This document shows, piece by piece, positions 1-9,277 of a DNA stretch of 55,578 nt. The DNA comes from Chloroflexota bacterium. Its GTDB lineage: Bacteria; Chloroflexota; Anaerolineae; UBA4142. The first letter of the stretch is position 1, and each line of letters begins with the position of its first letter. The notes below the pieces were generated by a model. The model was not told the origin of the DNA. It worked only from the letters and a program-made list of their open reading frames with translations, and ran no database searches. The stretch covers positions 1 to 55,578 of the forward strand of contig JACRMI010000137.1 in the NCBI GenBank assembly GCA_016215025.1. Reading direction: 5' to 3'. A program made the translations under genes and the position numbers.

Positions 1-460
1 AAAACGCAGCGCCGACTCCAAGTCCTGTATCGGTTTCGGCATCATCCACGGCGGTGTCTCAAAGAATTGGAACGTCAATGGGCGGAAGCCGTTCGCCGCA
101 AACCTTAAAAAACTTGTAGGTGGAATTTTGCGGTTACTGAAGGTAAATCAAGCCGGACACTGGCGCACTTTTTCTTGGTGTGGATACGCCGGTTGTTGCG
201 GGATTTACCGGAGATAAATCGCCGCGTGATTATTTGAGTTTGGCAAATTGCTAGGTTTTCCCGGGCGATGGAAATTCGGTGGAACGGTCCTGGTGTATGC
301 TCCCCTCCCATTCTTGCAAGACCAACTTCCAACAAGAACTAGTGCAGACACAAAATCCTGGCACTGCCCGCCAGGGCAAGTGTAATGCTGCGGACTCAAC
401 TACGTATGAAATCCGCATAGCTCACTCCGCAAGATTTTGTGGATGCACTACTAGGGTGGA
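1..460. other. Left edge, no supported gene
   Basis: Two short frames are open from the left edge: one ends with TAA at 106-108 and reads like a basic C-terminal tail, another stays open to about 219. Neither has a recognisable motif, and the stretch after 220 shows no sustained coding pattern on either strand. It may hold the end of an upstream gene, but I cannot name it. Confidence 0.3.
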
Positions 461-493
461 AAATAAAAAACCCTCGCGGATGCACCGCGAAGG
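461..493 (-). terminator. Rho-independent terminator of the sugar operon
   Basis: Read on the minus strand, a GC-rich hairpin (arms CCTTCGCGG and CCGCGAGGG, 471-493) is followed directly by a run of T (461-470). It lies about 90 bases beyond the stop codon of the last SDR gene and is the likely end of the long minus-strand operon. Confidence 0.8.
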
Positions 494-579
494 CAATCTA
501 TCACATACATCAGACCCGCGCTATTTTACTTGACCCCCAGCTCTTTGCGACTTGTTTGCCGATCATTTGTCTCAATGGG

Positions 580-1350
580 TTACTGGGTCGTCCAGCCACC
601 ATCCACACACAGAATAGCACCGGTCACAAAACTCGATGCTTCGCTCGCGAGGAAAACGATCGTTCCGCCCAATTCGGACGGCTCACCCCAGCGACCTAAT
701 GGGACTCGACTCGTAAAGAATTCGGACAGCGCCGGATCGTTGAGCAACGGTAAATTCATTTCGGTTTTGAACGGTCCCGGCAGAATCGCATTGACGGTGA
801 TGCCGTGACTGGCCCATTCCAATGCCAGCGTTCGCGTCAATTGAATCACTGCGCCCTTGCTGGTTGCGTACGGCGTGCGCTCTGCGATTCCCACCATTCC
901 AAATATCGAACTGAGATTGATTACTCTGCCGAAATGCTGCGCTTTCATGATAGGCGCGACGGCGCGACACATCAACCAAGGGCCGAAAACATTGACTTGC
1001 CAAACATGTTGAAAATCGTCTGGGGTCAGCGTTTCAATCGGTCCGCGTTTGTTGACGCCCGCATTGTTGACGAGGATATCAATGCGCCCAAAATCGGCGG
1101 CGATGCGCGATACCACACTCGTCACTAGATCGGGCGAGGAAACATCGCCAGCATACCCACGACAGCGCGCTCCGGTTTCTTGTTCGATCACTCCAGCGGT
1201 GGCGTGCGCTTCTTCATCATGTCGACTCACAATCGCGACCTGAGCTCCAGCGCCCGCTAATGCGCGCGCCATCGCACGCCCCAAGCCGCGTGTGCCTCCG
1301 GTCATGATCGCGACGCGCTGATCGAGCGCGAATTGCTCTAATCCATTCAT
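580..1350 (-). CDS. SDR family NAD(P)-dependent oxidoreductase
   Basis: This is a classical short-chain dehydrogenase of 256 residues. The cofactor-binding TGGTRGLG motif is near the N-terminus (about residues 17-24), NNAG follows in mid-protein, and the catalytic Ser and YxxxK (YATSK) lie in the usual order before the C-terminal DGGW signature. I start at the ATG at 1350, which has GAGG nine bases upstream, rather than the in-frame TTG at 1365. It is the last gene of the minus-strand operon and directly follows the zinc alcohol dehydrogenase gene. It probably oxidises or reduces a hydroxyl/keto group of the imported substrate; the substrate is unknown. A second SDR at 10175 in the same operon suggests two successive redox steps. 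Confidence 0.9.
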   Translation of the reverse strand: MNGLEQFALDQRVAIMTGGTRGLGRAMARALAGAGAQVAIVSRHDEEAHATAGVIEQETGARCRGYAGDVSSPDLVTSVVSRIAADFGRIDILVNNAGVNKRGPIETLTPDDFQHVWQVNVFGPWLMCRAVAPIMKAQHFGRVINLSSIFGMVGIAERTPYATSKGAVIQLTRTLALEWASHGITVNAILPGPFKTEMNLPLLNDPALSEFFTSRVPLGRWGEPSELGGTIVFLASEASSFVTGAILCVDGGWTTQ

Positions 1351-1365
1351 GCGACTCAACCTCAA

Positions 1366-2382
1366 TCACGGAACCAGGATGACTTTGACGGCTTCCAACG
1401 TGCCTTTCGCCAAGTCATGGATCAGTTGCGGTCCTTCTTCGAGCGGAGCGACCCGTTCGATCAACGGCGCGACGTTTACACGCTGGGTATGAATCGCTTG
1501 CAGCGCACGTTCAAATTCGTCGTTGTAACAATAGGTTCCCGTGACGGTGATTTCGCGTGTCACAATCGTTTGCATGTTCAGCGCGACTTCGGGCTGCGAG
1601 TTGCCAATCCAGGTGATATGTCCGCCGGAACGCACCACCGACAATGCTTGACGCACGGTCGCCGACGCGCCAACCGCTTCGATCACAATCGACGCGCCAA
1701 CGCCATCCGTCTGCGCGCGCACGATTTGGACGACATCTTGCTCTTTGACATTAACCGCCATGTCTGCGCCTAGTTGCTTGGCAAGTTCGAGGCGATGCGT
1801 ACTCAAATCGCTGATGATGACTTGTCCCGCGCCTTTGAGTTTCGCCATCGTCAAGGCAAGCAAACCGATCGTACCAGCGCCGACGATCACCACCGTGTCC
1901 ATGAGCTTGATCGGCGAACGATTGACCGCGCGCATGGCGACGGCTAGCGGTTCGATCATCGCCGCTTGTTCCCACGTCATCTCGGCCGGCAAGCGACGCA
2001 ACAATTGATGCGGCACGCGCACCGCATCCGCAAATGCGCCATCGGTATTGATGCCAATGCCGCTGCGGTTCAGGCACAAGCTAGGCACGCCGCTCGTGCA
2101 ACTCTCGCACTTGCCGCAGGTCCACAACGGTTGAATCACAACGCGGTCGCCCGGCGCATAATCGGCAACGCGCGCGCCGATTTCTGAAATGACGCCGCCA
2201 AACTCGTGCCCCATCACGATAGGCGGTGTGCGCCGGCCGGTGATGCCAGCATAACCATGCACATCCGATCCGCAAATTCCGGCGGCTTTGACTTGAACGA
2301 TCACATCGTTATCACCAGGAACCGGCGGTTTGACCTCGCGCAATGGCATTTGCCACTCGCCTTCGTACACCAACGCTCGCAT
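1366..2382 (-). CDS. Zinc-dependent alcohol/polyol dehydrogenase (MDR family)
   Basis: This is a medium-chain dehydrogenase of 338 residues, like sorbitol or threonine dehydrogenases. Visible are the catalytic zinc region (GICGSDVHGY and GHEFGG), the four-cysteine structural zinc loop (CGKCESC...C, about residues 87-101), and the NAD-binding VGAGTIG motif in the Rossmann domain. The start is the ATG at 2382, six bases after AGAGGAG; an upstream in-frame ATG at 2409 lacks such a site. It lies between the cyclase gene and the SDR gene, with an imperfect palindromic repeat in its upstream gap. The expected role is NAD-dependent oxidation of a secondary alcohol of a polyol or sugar acid; the exact substrate is not predictable. 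Confidence 0.92.
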   Translation of the reverse strand: MRALVYEGEWQMPLREVKPPVPGDNDVIVQVKAAGICGSDVHGYAGITGRRTPPIVMGHEFGGVISEIGARVADYAPGDRVVIQPLWTCGKCESCTSGVPSLCLNRSGIGINTDGAFADAVRVPHQLLRRLPAEMTWEQAAMIEPLAVAMRAVNRSPIKLMDTVVIVGAGTIGLLALTMAKLKGAGQVIISDLSTHRLELAKQLGADMAVNVKEQDVVQIVRAQTDGVGASIVIEAVGASATVRQALSVVRSGGHITWIGNSQPEVALNMQTIVTREITVTGTYCYNDEFERALQAIHTQRVNVAPLIERVAPLEEGPQLIHDLAKGTLEAVKVILVP

Positions 2383-2397
2383 GACAACTCCTCTGAA

Positions 2398-2475
2398 AGT
2401 GTGGAGCAAGTTTCCTCGTCATCGAAGATGCCGCACTTGCTGGCAAATTGGAAATTTGCCCTACGATTGCAATAT
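2398..2475. repeat. Dispersed palindromic intergenic repeat (GCAAG type)
   Basis: The gap between the alcohol dehydrogenase and cyclase genes holds nested inverted segments (GCAAATT/AATTTGC and GCAAG/CTTGC) and ends in TTTGCCCTACG. Similar modules occur at about 5285, 23846, 28440 and 33884, so this is one copy of a REP-like family. Confidence 0.55.
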
Positions 2476-2524
2476 TCATTCGACCGCAGGTGCGCCAACG
2501 GCGAATGCGCAACTCCTCAATGAT

Positions 2525-3211
2525 TTAATCTGGGAACTCGGCAACGATGGTGCATGGGCTGCCGTCCGATCCTTCGATCAATAAGGGCAAGGCGTAGATG
2601 CGGCTCGCCTTATGCAAGTCAGGATCGATTCGCAAATCTTCCACGATCAACAAATACCGTCCGTCAGTGCGCCCAACGCCGGTGAGAACCTGGTGCGTTT
2701 CCACCGATTCCTTGGGATAGCCCGGCGCGCCGATGGACACGGCATCGATTGCCACTGCTTTGAGCTTGGGAAAAGTTTCCATCAACCAACGTGCTGCCGC
2801 TGGGTGGAGCAGAGGACCTTGTTGGCTATAGCGCGCCGGATCGCTCGTTCGATATTGACTCCAACCGGTCAGCAATAAAGCCAAGTCAGCATCGGCGAGT
2901 TGAACACGATGCGGTTCTAGCTCCGCCAACGTAATCAATCCACCGTTCGGTTTGGGGACTGGAATGATCCGGGGGTGAAAAAAAATGTACCGCTCGATTG
3001 GCACTTGCCATCCCGACACGCCCGCCGGATTAAAATGGCGCGGCGAATCGATGTGCGTGCCGGAATGCGAGAACAGATGCAAGAGTGTGGTGTTCGCGGC
3101 ATCGCCCCGGGCTATCGCTTGAACTACCTCGGTCTTGGCAGAAGGGGGATTGCCGGGCCACACCGGCGCACGTTCATTCAGCGAATACGAAAGTAGACGA
3201 AAGGTTGGCAT
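2525..3211 (-). CDS. Cyclase family protein (kynurenine formamidase-like metal hydrolase)
   Basis: The 228-residue protein carries the signature of the cyclase/arylformamidase family, HSGTHIDSPRHF (about residues 49-60), whose His and Asp residues bind a divalent metal. A later stretch contains DAVSIGAPG, also typical. The start ATG at 3211 follows AGAGG at a good distance. Family members hydrolyse formamides, lactones or isatin-like amides. In this operon, next to dehydrogenases and a sugar importer, a lactonase-like step (opening a lactone made by a dehydrogenase) would be logical, but that is inference. The start is only 10 bases from the permease stop codon, so it is co-translated with the transporter. 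Confidence 0.85.
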   Translation of the reverse strand: MPTFRLLSYSLNERAPVWPGNPPSAKTEVVQAIARGDAANTTLLHLFSHSGTHIDSPRHFNPAGVSGWQVPIERYIFFHPRIIPVPKPNGGLITLAELEPHRVQLADADLALLLTGWSQYRTSDPARYSQQGPLLHPAAARWLMETFPKLKAVAIDAVSIGAPGYPKESVETHQVLTGVGRTDGRYLLIVEDLRIDPDLHKASRIYALPLLIEGSDGSPCTIVAEFPD

Positions 3212-3221
3212 GCGACCTCTA

Positions 3222-4223
3222 TCACGCGCGCATCTTTTGACCGCGCCCGTAGACGAGCAACATCATTAACACGACGAGACCATAAATCACAAGGCGACCC
3301 GCGGGCGACATTTGCATGATGCTAAGTCCACTATCCAGCAATGTAATAATCAACACGCCAGCCACTGCACCCAGGTAATGCCCCGAACCACCCAGGATCG
3401 ATACGCCGCCCACGACAACTGCCGCAATCGCCGGAAACTGGAAGGGTTCGCCCATCTCGTTGAAACTTCGCCCCGAATAACCGGCCAACAGGATACCGGC
3501 GAGCGCGTTGAACAAGCCGTTCACAAGATAGACACCCAGCAACGCGTGACGCACATTGATCCCGGACAAGTACGTGGCAATCGGATTATTGCCGACAGCA
3601 TAAGTTGCACGCCCAAACGCGGTGCGGTTTAGAAGAACGAGCATAATGATCGACACTGCAAGCCAGATCAACGCCACGACCGGAACGACGCCGCCAATGA
3701 AATGATGCGATACGGTATTGAGAATCGGCGAGGCGTTGCCGTAGAGCGGCTGCGTCCCCGTGTAAAAAACCAGGATGCCCTTGAGCAATGCATTGATGCC
3801 GAGCGTACAGACCATCGAAGGGATGCGAAGATAGGCGACGAGGAAACCGTTTGCGAATCCCACTCCAAGCCCAAACCCCAAGCCAATCGCAATGCCCGCC
3901 CCAAGTCGATCATCTTGCCCCAGCGCGAACGAAGTAGTTAGCACCGCCGCCAAATTCATCGTCCAACTTACGGACAGATCAATGTTGCCGGTGAGAATGA
4001 CGATCATTTGCCCGGCGACCACGGTTCCCAGGATCGATGCCTTGAGGAGTTGCAACGCCAAAAACTCGGTCGAAGCGAATTCGGGCGAGACGGTCCAGGT
4101 TCCCAGAACAATCAGAACTAGCACCATGCTATACGCGACCAGAATCTGACGGCGATCCTTGTCTAGCCCAGTCCACAAGCCCCACAGATTTGGTTTGGAT
4201 GTTGTTGCTTGCTCAGAAACCAT
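3222..4223 (-). CDS. Ribose-type ABC transporter permease (second copy)
   Basis: This is a 333-residue hydrophobic protein of the RbsC/BPD_transp_2 family. It has many predicted membrane helices and the family motifs TGNIDLSV in the first third and VVVGGVSILGGSG near residue 270. Its start has GGAGAA at the proper distance. It sits directly after a related permease (4253-5272), so the importer probably works with a heterodimeric membrane channel. It would carry the substrate captured by the lipoprotein encoded at 6970-8160, energised by the ATPase at 5333-6877. Confidence 0.93.
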   Translation of the reverse strand: MVSEQATTSKPNLWGLWTGLDKDRRQILVAYSMVLVLIVLGTWTVSPEFASTEFLALQLLKASILGTVVAGQMIVILTGNIDLSVSWTMNLAAVLTTSFALGQDDRLGAGIAIGLGFGLGVGFANGFLVAYLRIPSMVCTLGINALLKGILVFYTGTQPLYGNASPILNTVSHHFIGGVVPVVALIWLAVSIIMLVLLNRTAFGRATYAVGNNPIATYLSGINVRHALLGVYLVNGLFNALAGILLAGYSGRSFNEMGEPFQFPAIAAVVVGGVSILGGSGHYLGAVAGVLIITLLDSGLSIMQMSPAGRLVIYGLVVLMMLLVYGRGQKMRA

Positions 4224-4252
4224 GCACTTCTCCAGTCGAATGGGATATGCCC

Positions 4253-5272
4253 TTAGCGCAAACTGTCGAGTTTGTTGCGAAGTGTGAGCAATCGGGTTGC
4301 ACCAACCAAAACGGCGATGAGTAGCACGACGCCTTCAAAAAATGGTTGTGATAATGGATTGACTTTGGCGAAAAACAAAACGCTGCTGATGATCCGCAAC
4401 ACGAATGCCCCGGCAATCGTGCCCATAATTCCACCGACACCGCCCAGCAACGATGTGCCGCCCAAGACGACCGCGGCGATAGATTGCAACGTATAGATCG
4501 CGCCGATGGTCGCATTGCCGGAACTCGTTTGCGCGGAGAGAAACAGCCCGCCGATTGCAGCACACAGTCCGCCGACGGCATAACTGACCAGCTTGGCACG
4601 ATTCACATTCAGCCCGCTCATGAATGCCGAGGTCTCGTTGCCGCCGAGTGCATACGCCCATAAGCCGATACGCGATTTGCGGAATGGAATCCACACGACC
4701 AGCACGACGACCGCCAAACAAATCAACGAGGATGGAATCACATCGAACACACGCCCGGTCAAGAGATCAGTGTACCAGCCGGGAACACTGCCGCCCGGTA
4801 CTGGGCGCAAAAACAACGCCAGCCCGTTGTAGACCGATGCAGTCGCAAGCGTCACGACAATCGGCTGGAGCCGCGTGTAGACGACGATCAAGCCATTGAT
4901 TAGCCCAGCCAGAGTGCCGACGGCCAGCACCAGAAAAAATCCGCCGACCACTGAAAAGACCGAATCGCCAAAAATCGTCGAGGCGAGACAGTTGGTCAAG
5001 CTGACGATAGAGCCAATCGAGAGATCGATGCCGCCGGTAATGACGACGGCGGTTTGCCCCATCCCGGCAAACACCAACGACATACCCTGGTTCGCTGTGG
5101 CGGTGATGACGGGCAGTGTGAATAACCTGGGTTGCAAATAGGCATACAATGCCAACAATCCCAGCAACAGACCATAAGCGATCAACACGCGAAAATCGCG
5201 CGCGATCCAACGGCGCAACCGCACGTGGTTGTTATTTGAATTTGATCGAATCGTCTCAGCTACAGCCGCCAT
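4253..5272 (-). CDS. Ribose-type ABC transporter permease (first copy)
   Basis: This is a 339-residue integral membrane protein of the RbsC family. The conserved TGGIDLSIGSIVSL segment lies near residue 85, and VLGGTSLLGGVGG appears in the C-terminal third. I place the start at the ATG at 5272, six bases after AAGGAG; the in-frame GTG two codons upstream overlaps that site. It is followed after about 30 bases by the second permease gene and preceded by the ATPase gene, with a palindromic repeat in the gap. Together these encode the membrane part of a complete sugar-type importer. Confidence 0.93.
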   Translation of the reverse strand: MAAVAETIRSNSNNNHVRLRRWIARDFRVLIAYGLLLGLLALYAYLQPRLFTLPVITATANQGMSLVFAGMGQTAVVITGGIDLSIGSIVSLTNCLASTIFGDSVFSVVGGFFLVLAVGTLAGLINGLIVVYTRLQPIVVTLATASVYNGLALFLRPVPGGSVPGWYTDLLTGRVFDVIPSSLICLAVVVLVVWIPFRKSRIGLWAYALGGNETSAFMSGLNVNRAKLVSYAVGGLCAAIGGLFLSAQTSSGNATIGAIYTLQSIAAVVLGGTSLLGGVGGIMGTIAGAFVLRIISSVLFFAKVNPLSQPFFEGVVLLIAVLVGATRLLTLRNKLDSLR

Positions 5273-5284
5273 TCCCACTCCTTG

Positions 5285-5342
5285 AAAGTGTAACGCAAAT
5301 CTCCGATTTGCGCGGCAAGTCAGAGACTTGCCCTACGAACCG
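5285..5342. repeat. Dispersed palindromic intergenic repeat (GCAAG type)
   Basis: Two small inverted repeats are stacked between the ATPase and permease genes: GCAAATC/GATTTGC and GCAAGTC/GACTTGC, ending in CCCTACG. The second matches the repeat modules at 23846 and 28440. Confidence 0.6.
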
Positions 5343-6877
5343 GTGAGACCTAGTTCACCCGAAACCAGGTTTTGTTCGCTGATGTCATCGCCGACCACCT
5401 CGCGAATAATTTTGCCTTCGTACATGATAAGCACGCGATCACATAATCCAATAAGTTCGGTCACGTCCGTCGAAAAGAGCAAAATCGCCGCGCCTTCATC
5501 GGCGAGCGAACGAATCAAGCGATACAATTCTTGCTTGGTCCCCACGTCGATTCCGCGCGTGGGATCGTGGAGTAAATAGACGCGGGCCTGACGCGAGAGC
5601 CATTTGGCGATGACGACCTTTTGCTGATTGCCGCCGCTCAAACCGCCCACCGCCATTTTGGTTGAGCTGACCTTGATGCGCATTTTTTCGATCATGCTCT
5701 GAATGGCGGTTTGTTCTTGCGCGCGTTGCACAAAACCCAGCCGCGCTAATCGATCCATCAACGTCAACGTGATATTGTCGCCAACCGACATGGGCAAGAT
5801 CAAGCCTTCGGTCTTGCGTTCGGCCGGTGTCAGAGCCAAACCGATCTTGGCGTGCGCGGCGGCTTCGGGGCTGTCGATGTTCGTTACGCGCCCATCCACC
5901 AAAATCGTGCCGCGCAAATGCGAGAGTAAACCGAATAAGCCAGAAATCAATTCGCCTTGCCCTTGTCCATTGAGTCCGCCCAGTCCAACAATTTCGCCGG
6001 GGCATAGGGTAAAGCTGATGTTGTCGAGTTGCGCTTCCCAGGACAAGCCGCGTGCTTCAAGCACAGGCGCGGGAGGAGGATCGCGACGCGCGGATGGTTT
6101 GGGTGGAAATACCTGCCCCAGCTTGCGACCGATCATCAATTGAACAATTTCGTCGCTGCTTAACGAACCAACGGGGAAGCAGCCCATATCGCGCCCATCG
6201 CGGTAGATGGTCATCGTGTCGGCAATGGCGGCGACTTCGTCCATGCGATGCGAAATGTAAATGACGGAGCGATCTTGCGAGCGAATGCGCCGCAACACCT
6301 CGAACACCAATTCGACTTCGTGGCCGCTCAAGGCGGAGGTACCTTCGTCGAGGATGAGCAATTTGGGTTTGAGGGCAACCGCTTTGGCGATTTCGACCAA
6401 CTGGCGGTCCGAGAGCGAGAGGTCGCTCACGCTTGCTTCTGGATCGAGGTGATGAAAACCCAGTTCGGCGAATAATTGATCCACCTGTCGATTCATGGCG
6501 TGCCGGTCGATCAAACCCAATCGTCCGCGGGGTGGATTCGCAATAAAAATATTTTCGGCGACCGTCAGATCGGGAACGAGCGACAGCTCTTGAAAGACCG
6601 ACACAATGCCGTGCCGGACGGCAGCCTGCGGCGAACTGGCGACATAGGACTTGCCATCGAGGAGCAATTCTCCGGCATCCGGGGCGACGACGCCCGCGAG
6701 AATTTTAATCAACGTGCTTTTTCCGGCACCGTTGCCGCCCAACAGGGCATGGATGCTATTCGTCTGACAACTGAAGGACGCATGATCGAGCGCGGTCACG
6801 CCGGCGTAATGTTTGCAAATACCGGTCGCGCTAATCAGGGGCAACGCCGATCCTGAGCCAGGGCTTGAATGATCCAT
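5333..6877 (-). CDS. Ribose/galactoside-type ABC transporter ATP-binding protein (two NBDs)
   Basis: This 514-residue protein has two tandem nucleotide-binding domains, like RbsA/MglA. Domain 1 shows Walker A GGNGAGKST, signature LSLSDRQ and Walker B LLILDEG. Domain 2 has the usual degenerate Walker A (GLNGQGQGE), signature LSGGNQQ and a Walker B that reads LLHDPTRGID. In the usual LDEPTRGID this position carries D-E, so the second site appears altered to H-D. The start is taken at the ATG at 6877, although its ribosome-binding site is weak. It lies after the binding-protein gene and a strong hairpin, which probably lowers its expression relative to the binding protein. Confidence 0.93.
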   Translation of the reverse strand: MDHSSPGSGSALPLISATGICKHYAGVTALDHASFSCQTNSIHALLGGNGAGKSTLIKILAGVVAPDAGELLLDGKSYVASSPQAAVRHGIVSVFQELSLVPDLTVAENIFIANPPRGRLGLIDRHAMNRQVDQLFAELGFHHLDPEASVSDLSLSDRQLVEIAKAVALKPKLLILDEGTSALSGHEVELVFEVLRRIRSQDRSVIYISHRMDEVAAIADTMTIYRDGRDMGCFPVGSLSSDEIVQLMIGRKLGQVFPPKPSARRDPPPAPVLEARGLSWEAQLDNISFTLCPGEIVGLGGLNGQGQGELISGLFGLLSHLRGTILVDGRVTNIDSPEAAAHAKIGLALTPAERKTEGLILPMSVGDNITLTLMDRLARLGFVQRAQEQTAIQSMIEKMRIKVSSTKMAVGGLSGGNQQKVVIAKWLSRQARVYLLHDPTRGIDVGTKQELYRLIRSLADEGAAILLFSTDVTELIGLCDRVLIMYEGKIIREVVGDDISEQNLVSGELGLTGS

Positions 6878-6916
6878 ACGCAGTTGGAACTCCAACAAAA
6901 GATAATGCTAACGAGA

Positions 6917-6957
6917 TGAAAAGAGTCGCCGCATCCGCCGGGGACGGACGCGGCGAC
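6917..6957 (-). terminator. Intercistronic terminator-like hairpin after the binding-protein gene
   Basis: On the minus strand, GTCGCCGC and GCGGCGAC (6925-6957) form a perfect 8-bp stem followed by TCTTTT. It stands between the substrate-binding protein gene and the ATPase gene. Such hairpins commonly stabilise the binding-protein mRNA and reduce read-through into the transporter genes. Confidence 0.75.
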
Positions 6958-6969
6958 CGGAGGAGGGAG

Positions 6970-8160
6970 CTATTTGGCTTGTTCAGCCAGAATCTTAGCC
7001 GGGGTGAGATTTACACCGCACGCCGGAATCGAAACCGCTACAAAGAATTCGTCGTCCAAATCCTTAAAGTAATTTACGCCTTCCTTCAATTCTTCCGAGG
7101 CCGCGATGGGGTGCGGCATGGCGATAGAACGCGGCAATTCTTTGCCGTTGAGCAATGCCAAAGCGACTTGAATCGAAACGGCGATCATGGAGGGCGTCTG
7201 TCCAATCGAAATACCACCGGCTTTGCTGGCGGCCAACGCTTTGCGATAACCGTTTTCCGCTTCGCCCGCCATGGGAGGCAAAGCCAGTCCCGCATCGGTG
7301 AATGCTTTGACGATGCCGGGAGTGCCGCCTTGCGCCCACACCGCATCGATCTTGGGCTTGGTCGCCAAAAAGTCCGCCATCACTTTTTGCCCGGTGCCGC
7401 TATCCCAATTGCCTTCCATTTCCTTGATAACTTTGATGTCGGGATATTTGGCGAACACGGCTTTGGCTCCGGCGGTGCGATCATTGCTCACCGAGGTGCC
7501 AGCGACGCCGTTCACCATCACGACGTTGCCCTTGCCGTTGATGCGCTTGACCAAATCTTCTGCCAAGCGTTTGCCAAACTCGACCTGGTCTTCGTTGACG
7601 AGAACAGCCGTCGGCGTGGTCACGATGTTATCGAACGAAACGATGACGATGCCGGCGTCCTGGGCGCGTTTGATGACCGCGTCGAAGCTGGTTGGGTTGG
7701 CAGCGTTCAAGATGATCGCATCCACGCCGGAGGCAATCATGTTGTCCATGGCGGCGATCTGCGCGGCGACATCCTGGCCGCTGCTGGTGATGCTAAACTC
7801 TTTGATCTGGGGCGCGATCTCAGCCGATTTAACGAACGCATTAGCGGTCTGGATCATTTGATTGCGCCACGCGTTGCCGATGAACGAATTACTCACGGCG
7901 ATTTTGTACGGACCTTTTTTCGCCGGGTACTTGACCGTCTTATCGTTGTTAGATGCAGCGACAAAGCATTTGGCCGGGTCAAGCGTGGATGCGCTGGCGG
8001 CTGGGGCAGAACTAGCCGAAGATGCGGCGCTGGAAACCGGTTTGGCAGGGGCGACTGTGGGAACCGGCGTTGGAGTAGCTGGGGAACTGCACGCTGTCAA
8101 TACAATCAACACAAGAACGCAAAGCAATCCCAAGCGAGCGATTTGACTCCTGGTCTTCAT
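6970..8160 (-). CDS. Sugar ABC transporter substrate-binding lipoprotein
   Basis: This is a 396-residue secreted lipoprotein. An N-terminal hydrophobic segment ends in LTAC with the lipobox cysteine at residue 24, then an Ala/Ser/Pro-rich linker runs to about residue 65. The mature part is a type I periplasmic-binding fold, with DVAAQIAAMDNMIASGVDAIILNAANP and the later VNGVAGTSVSNDRTAG typical of ribose/autoinducer-2-like binding proteins. It captures the substrate for the two permeases and the ATPase downstream. It is preceded by the transketolase pair in the same operon. The ligand cannot be read from the sequence. Confidence 0.93.
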   Translation of the reverse strand: MKTRSQIARLGLLCVLVLIVLTACSSPATPTPVPTVAPAKPVSSAASSASSAPAASASTLDPAKCFVAASNNDKTVKYPAKKGPYKIAVSNSFIGNAWRNQMIQTANAFVKSAEIAPQIKEFSITSSGQDVAAQIAAMDNMIASGVDAIILNAANPTSFDAVIKRAQDAGIVIVSFDNIVTTPTAVLVNEDQVEFGKRLAEDLVKRINGKGNVVMVNGVAGTSVSNDRTAGAKAVFAKYPDIKVIKEMEGNWDSGTGQKVMADFLATKPKIDAVWAQGGTPGIVKAFTDAGLALPPMAGEAENGYRKALAASKAGGISIGQTPSMIAVSIQVALALLNGKELPRSIAMPHPIAASEELKEGVNYFKDLDDEFFVAVSIPACGVNLTPAKILAEQAK

Positions 8161-8324
8161 TGTCCTTTTTCTCCTTCGTTGTCAGAGCTGAATTCTAGTG
8201 CGATGTTCAATGGGATGTGCGTCATCGATTTTTTAGTGGGCGACTTTTTCCTCCTTTCCTGTCCAGCGTTCGATCGCGTCAAGGGTAAGAACGCCAAGCA
8301 ATTGGGGAATCCTACCCAACCGCG

Positions 8325-9275
8325 TCATCTATCTTTGAAATGCGTACAAGCCGTTTCGATGCTGGCTGCGAGGCACTGGGGTTGCAAGCCATGTTTCTCT
8401 AACAATTCGTCCGCCAAACCCGATTCGCCAAAGACATCCTTCACACCCAAGCGCACTAGTCGCGCGCGCGTAGCACTCTCCGCGAGACATTCCGCAATCG
8501 CGCTGCCCAATCCGCCGATGATGTTGTGTTCTTCGACGGTGACAACCAGCGCTACTTGTCCAGCAACCGCGCGCACGGTCGAGATATCCAGCGGTTTGAT
8601 GGTTGAAACGTTGACCACAGTGGCGGCGATGTGTGCTTGAGCTAATAAATCGGCGGCTTCCAATGCTTTCCAAACCATGTGACCCGTCGCCAAGATCGCC
8701 ACCTCGCCACCCGACCGCAAAATGTGCGCCTTGCCAACTTGAAAACGATAATCGTCCGGCATGACGCGCGGCACGGGATAACGCCCCACGCGTAAATACA
8801 CCGGACCCGGCATCGTCGCCGTCGCGAGCGTCATTTCCGTCGTTTCAATATCGTCGGCTGGAGATAAGACGGTCATGTTGGGCAAGCCACGCATCAGCGA
8901 AATGTCTTCGAGCGATTGATGGCTTGCGCCATCGGGACCCTGGGTCAGACCCGCGCTCGAACCGACGAGCCGCACCGGCAATTGGGGATAGGCAATTTGG
9001 GTCCTGATCGGCATATAGCAGACGCCCGGCAAAAACATCGCAAAACTATTGCAGTAGGGAATCAGTCCCGTCGATGCTAGGCCAGCGGCGGTACTCACCA
9101 TGTCGGACTCGGAGATACCCATATCGAAAAAACGATCCGGGTACGTTTCTTTGAAAACGACCGTCCGCGTCGATTTGTACAGATCGGCGTCGAGCACGAC
9201 GATCTTGGAATTTTCGCCGCCTAGCTTGAGCAGCGCATCGCCATACGCAAAGCGAGTTTCGGTGAGTTTTGTCAT
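8325..9275 (-). CDS. Transketolase C-terminal subunit
   Basis: This is a 316-residue protein of the split transketolase type. It holds the pyrimidine-binding domain with the conserved FDMGISESDMVSTAAGLA stretch near residue 60, whose Glu activates ThDP, and a C-terminal transketolase domain with VTVEEHNIIGGLGSAIAE. The ATG at 9275 is placed two bases after the stop of the N-terminal subunit gene, so the two are translationally coupled. With its partner it would transfer a two-carbon ketol unit. Split transketolases inside ABC-sugar operons often act on an unusual ketose phosphate, but no sugar kinase is seen nearby. Confidence 0.92.
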   Translation of the reverse strand: MTKLTETRFAYGDALLKLGGENSKIVVLDADLYKSTRTVVFKETYPDRFFDMGISESDMVSTAAGLASTGLIPYCNSFAMFLPGVCYMPIRTQIAYPQLPVRLVGSSAGLTQGPDGASHQSLEDISLMRGLPNMTVLSPADDIETTEMTLATATMPGPVYLRVGRYPVPRVMPDDYRFQVGKAHILRSGGEVAILATGHMVWKALEAADLLAQAHIAATVVNVSTIKPLDISTVRAVAGQVALVVTVEEHNIIGGLGSAIAECLAESATRARLVRLGVKDVFGESGLADELLEKHGLQPQCLAASIETACTHFKDR

Positions 9276-9277
9276 GG

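Noticed and set aside
6865..8640. Long open frame of 591 codons on the plus strand
   Set aside because: It is fully antisense to the lipoprotein gene at 6970-8160, is rich in Arg/His/Gly without any domain, and arises from the codon bias of the true gene.
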